Source: Aspidapion aeneum (taxonomy: Eukaryota > Arthropoda > Insecta > Coleoptera > Brentidae). Taken from it: DNA of 64,000 bases. Position 1 is the first letter of the stretch; each line of letters starts with the position of its first letter. This document shows positions 61,994 to 64,000 of the stretch, piece after piece. The notes beneath the pieces were generated by a model that was given only the letters and a program-made list of their open reading frames with translations, had not been told where the DNA came from and ran no database searches. The translations under genes and the position numbers were made by a program. Location: positions 51,826,786-51,890,785 of the forward strand of contig OY755046.1 of assembly GCA_963576565.1 (NCBI GenBank). The letters run 5' to 3'.

Positions 61994-62239
61994 AACTTAT
62001 CCAGCGGAGAACGAAAAAAAATTAAAAAAGAAGTACCTTTCGCAAATGCCGCTGCAGAAGAAAATTTTTAGTTAAAACAAAAAAAAAATGACGCAGCAAA
62101 CGCAAATTTAAAAAAATAATAATTTAAAACATAAAAGGTCCCAAAAATTTTCGGGAAAAATGTTACCGAAATGCAAAAGTTTTGGTTAGTTTCAAAAGTA
62201 TAAGCGCCGCGCCGGAAATTTTTAAGTGACTTAACTGGT

Positions 62240-62520
62240 TCGTTCCTGATAAATTGTGCTCAAAACATAAGGTCTCTTGGATCGCCAAAATGCCGGACAA
62301 AGAAAAAATCCGGCCGGACATTTTAATTTTGTTCAAAAAGCCGGACTTGTCCGGCTTTATCCGGCGTATGGTTACCCTACGGTAGCTCACCCAGGAATTT
62401 GTCTTGGGTTGGGTCTGGGACCTCATTATGTCCTATTTCATGCTACTAATTGTTTTTATCCATGAAATATGTAGAAAATATCAAAAAAAAAATTAGTCTT
62501 GGAGGGGGCGGGCCTCCCAA
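62240..62520. mobile_element. Fragments of GCCGGAC-type and CAGTGGCG-type hAT-like MITEs
   Basis: 62280-62379 repeats the right end of the preceding element (AAAAAGCCGGACTTGTCCGG, GTATGGTTACCCTA). It is directly followed by GGTAGCTCACCCAGGAATTT and a GGAGGGGGCGGGCC stretch related to the CAGTGGCGTA family. Confidence 0.55.
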
Positions 62521-63890
62521 AAATGAGGCGAACTAGTCCTTATATTGTAAATATCCACCCATTTCAATAATATCGGTCAAGTTGTTTTTAAGTTCTTTAC
62601 AAACAACTAAACCTATGACATGTTCTGGGTTATTCTTTTATCTTTCCAAACTCGTCTTATGTCGAAGAATTCCTTTTATAGATTCATTTTTCAAGCTGGC
62701 ACAAATGTTGATTTAAGTATATCATATCATTTGAATAGGAAAAACATTTTTCCACAGGAAAATCCTGAGAAATATCTGGCTGCATCACGCGGAAAATATC
62801 GTTGGATCGGAGTAGTAGAGAGCCACTCGGTGTAAATGGTAAAAATCTGATTTTAGGGTAATATGTATGCACCAAGAAGAGACGCTAAAAATGTGGTAAA
62901 ATTTGATTTTTTAAAAAATCGAAGAATTTTAGAGGGAGAACATTTATGTAAAATTATGCCTCACTAGGGTGTAGGGAAATTATAGCATTTTCTAAACACT
63001 ATGTATAAGGTGGGCGGGGGGTTTAGGGTAGATACCTACAAGGAATCTTCATCTGTCAGTTTTACTTTTTGAAATATTGCATAAACCGAACCGAACCGAA
63101 CCGAATTTTTTTTTATTTTATTAATATTCTATTTTTGAAATCAGCATAATATTTTGTTTAAGATGGCGTATATCACGCTCAATATTTTGGAAATGGAACA
63201 ATTTTTGAAGAAACTGCTAAAAAAAGTATTATTAAAAATATATATATTTTTTTGTGTTTTGTTATAAGTAAATTGGTTTTTTGAAAAACCATTTTTTTTG
63301 CAAAATGTTGGTGGTCTAAATACCGGTTTGGATAAAAAATAAGTTACGTTAGATACAAATAAAAATTAACAAAAAATCGCGCGGCGAATTTTCCTCGTGG
63401 CAAATTGGCCGGCGGCGAATTGTCCCCGCGGCGAATTGTCCTTTACCTGAATATTTTATATTTTATTTCTTCCTGTTTTAAAAGTAATTTTAATTACCTA
63501 AAAAAAAATAGCAAATAAAGACAAAAAACATACGAGATAAAGTTAAAACTAAGCCATTGAGTCGAAAGGGGAAGAAATTTGCTTTTCTCTCAAAAGTAAA
63601 CTTTCGATGCGAACGATGTAAATTAAGTTACGGGGTGGTACAATTAGTTAAAATTCCTAATCAAATTTACTCAAACCGGAAGAGGGCTCTCGTTCTCCCT
63701 TTGAGCTTTCATTAGAAAATATTTTTAATAGGTTTTCAGGTCCTCTATAAAAAAAAGGTAAATTAATAGATAGTATATTATTAATCATTAAACAAGTTTC
63801 GTGGCTAATATGGTAAAAAGGAGTTTTTGTTTCTCTCATATTTTTCCGTGGGTAGCTTGAAAGAGACTTGTCGCGTAACAGAAAAATACA
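62521..63890. other. AT-rich intergenic DNA
   Basis: No gene recognised. Contains a short (CCGAA)n run at 63084-63106 and a GGCGAATT.TCC repeat at 63385-63440. Confidence 0.4.
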
Positions 63891-63899
63891 AAACAAAAA

Positions 63900-64000
63900 T
63901 GGAAAGTGTCGAAATGGATGCAATAAGAAGATCAATGAGAATATCTAGAATAGATCACATAAGAAATGAGATCATAAAAGAATGAATGGGAATCGAAGGG
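63900..64000 (+). pseudogene. RTE/LINE-like C-terminal fragment running off the window
   Basis: A frame reading VEMDAIRRSMRISRIDHIRN then a stop before MGIEG matches a stretch commonly seen downstream of the reverse transcriptase in insect LINEs, with the typical RRS.RISR..HIRNE spacing. It is broken by a TGA and continues past the window end. Confidence 0.55.

Noticed and set aside
1..64000. rRNA, tRNA, mitochondrial or bacterial-type features
   Set aside because: Scanning by eye found no conserved rRNA segments, tRNA A/B boxes with cloverleaf, or prokaryotic gene organisation; a covariance search could still find a tRNA-like relic.

Overview
The window is nuclear DNA from an AT-rich, intron-containing, transposon-dense animal genome. 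Spliced genes, the transposon families (Ty3/gypsy, CR1/Jockey-type and RTE-type LINEs, hAT and mariner-like MITEs) and the gene set point to an insect. A DNA polymerase beta gene is present, a family known to be absent from Drosophila melanogaster, so a non-dipteran insect (perhaps a beetle) is the best guess. That placement is inference only.

Four host genes can be read exon by exon. (1) A plus-strand five-exon gene (7257-11740) encodes a 330-residue type II membrane protein with three LDL-receptor class A modules. (2) A minus-strand twelve-exon gene (12277-25554) encodes a complete 1250-residue Codanin-1 (CDAN1; discs lost in flies), with a recognisable ASF1-binding B-domain. (3) A plus-strand six-exon gene (27795-55035) encodes a 423-residue membrane-anchored histidine (lysosomal) acid phosphatase. 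(4) A minus-strand seven-exon gene (57423-60212) encodes DNA polymerase beta; its exon 5/6 junction is one base out of frame. Genes 1/2 and 3/4 are convergent, while genes 2 and 3 are head to head with about 2.2 kb between their start codons.

Introns and spacers are built almost entirely of repeats. The head-to-head spacer holds three ~620-bp repeat units in alternating orientation. Codanin introns hold several foldback elements, a hAT-like element, a TTA-flanked MITE and a ~310-bp tandem repeat. Acid phosphatase intron 3 holds a ~170-bp satellite array of about 16 units, followed by a decayed tandem duplicate of exon 4 and a TTAA-flanked MITE. Acid phosphatase intron 4 is 17 kb of nested transposons: an internally deleted gypsy element is split within one LTR by a CR1/Jockey-type LINE, which is itself split by an 8.8-kb insertion. 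That insertion contains a Foldback-like element whose long inverted arms are made of ~150-bp subrepeats.

No rRNA, tRNA, CRISPR or bacterial-type operon was seen. All gene models come from reading splice sites, phase continuity and remembered family motifs; no alignment was run.
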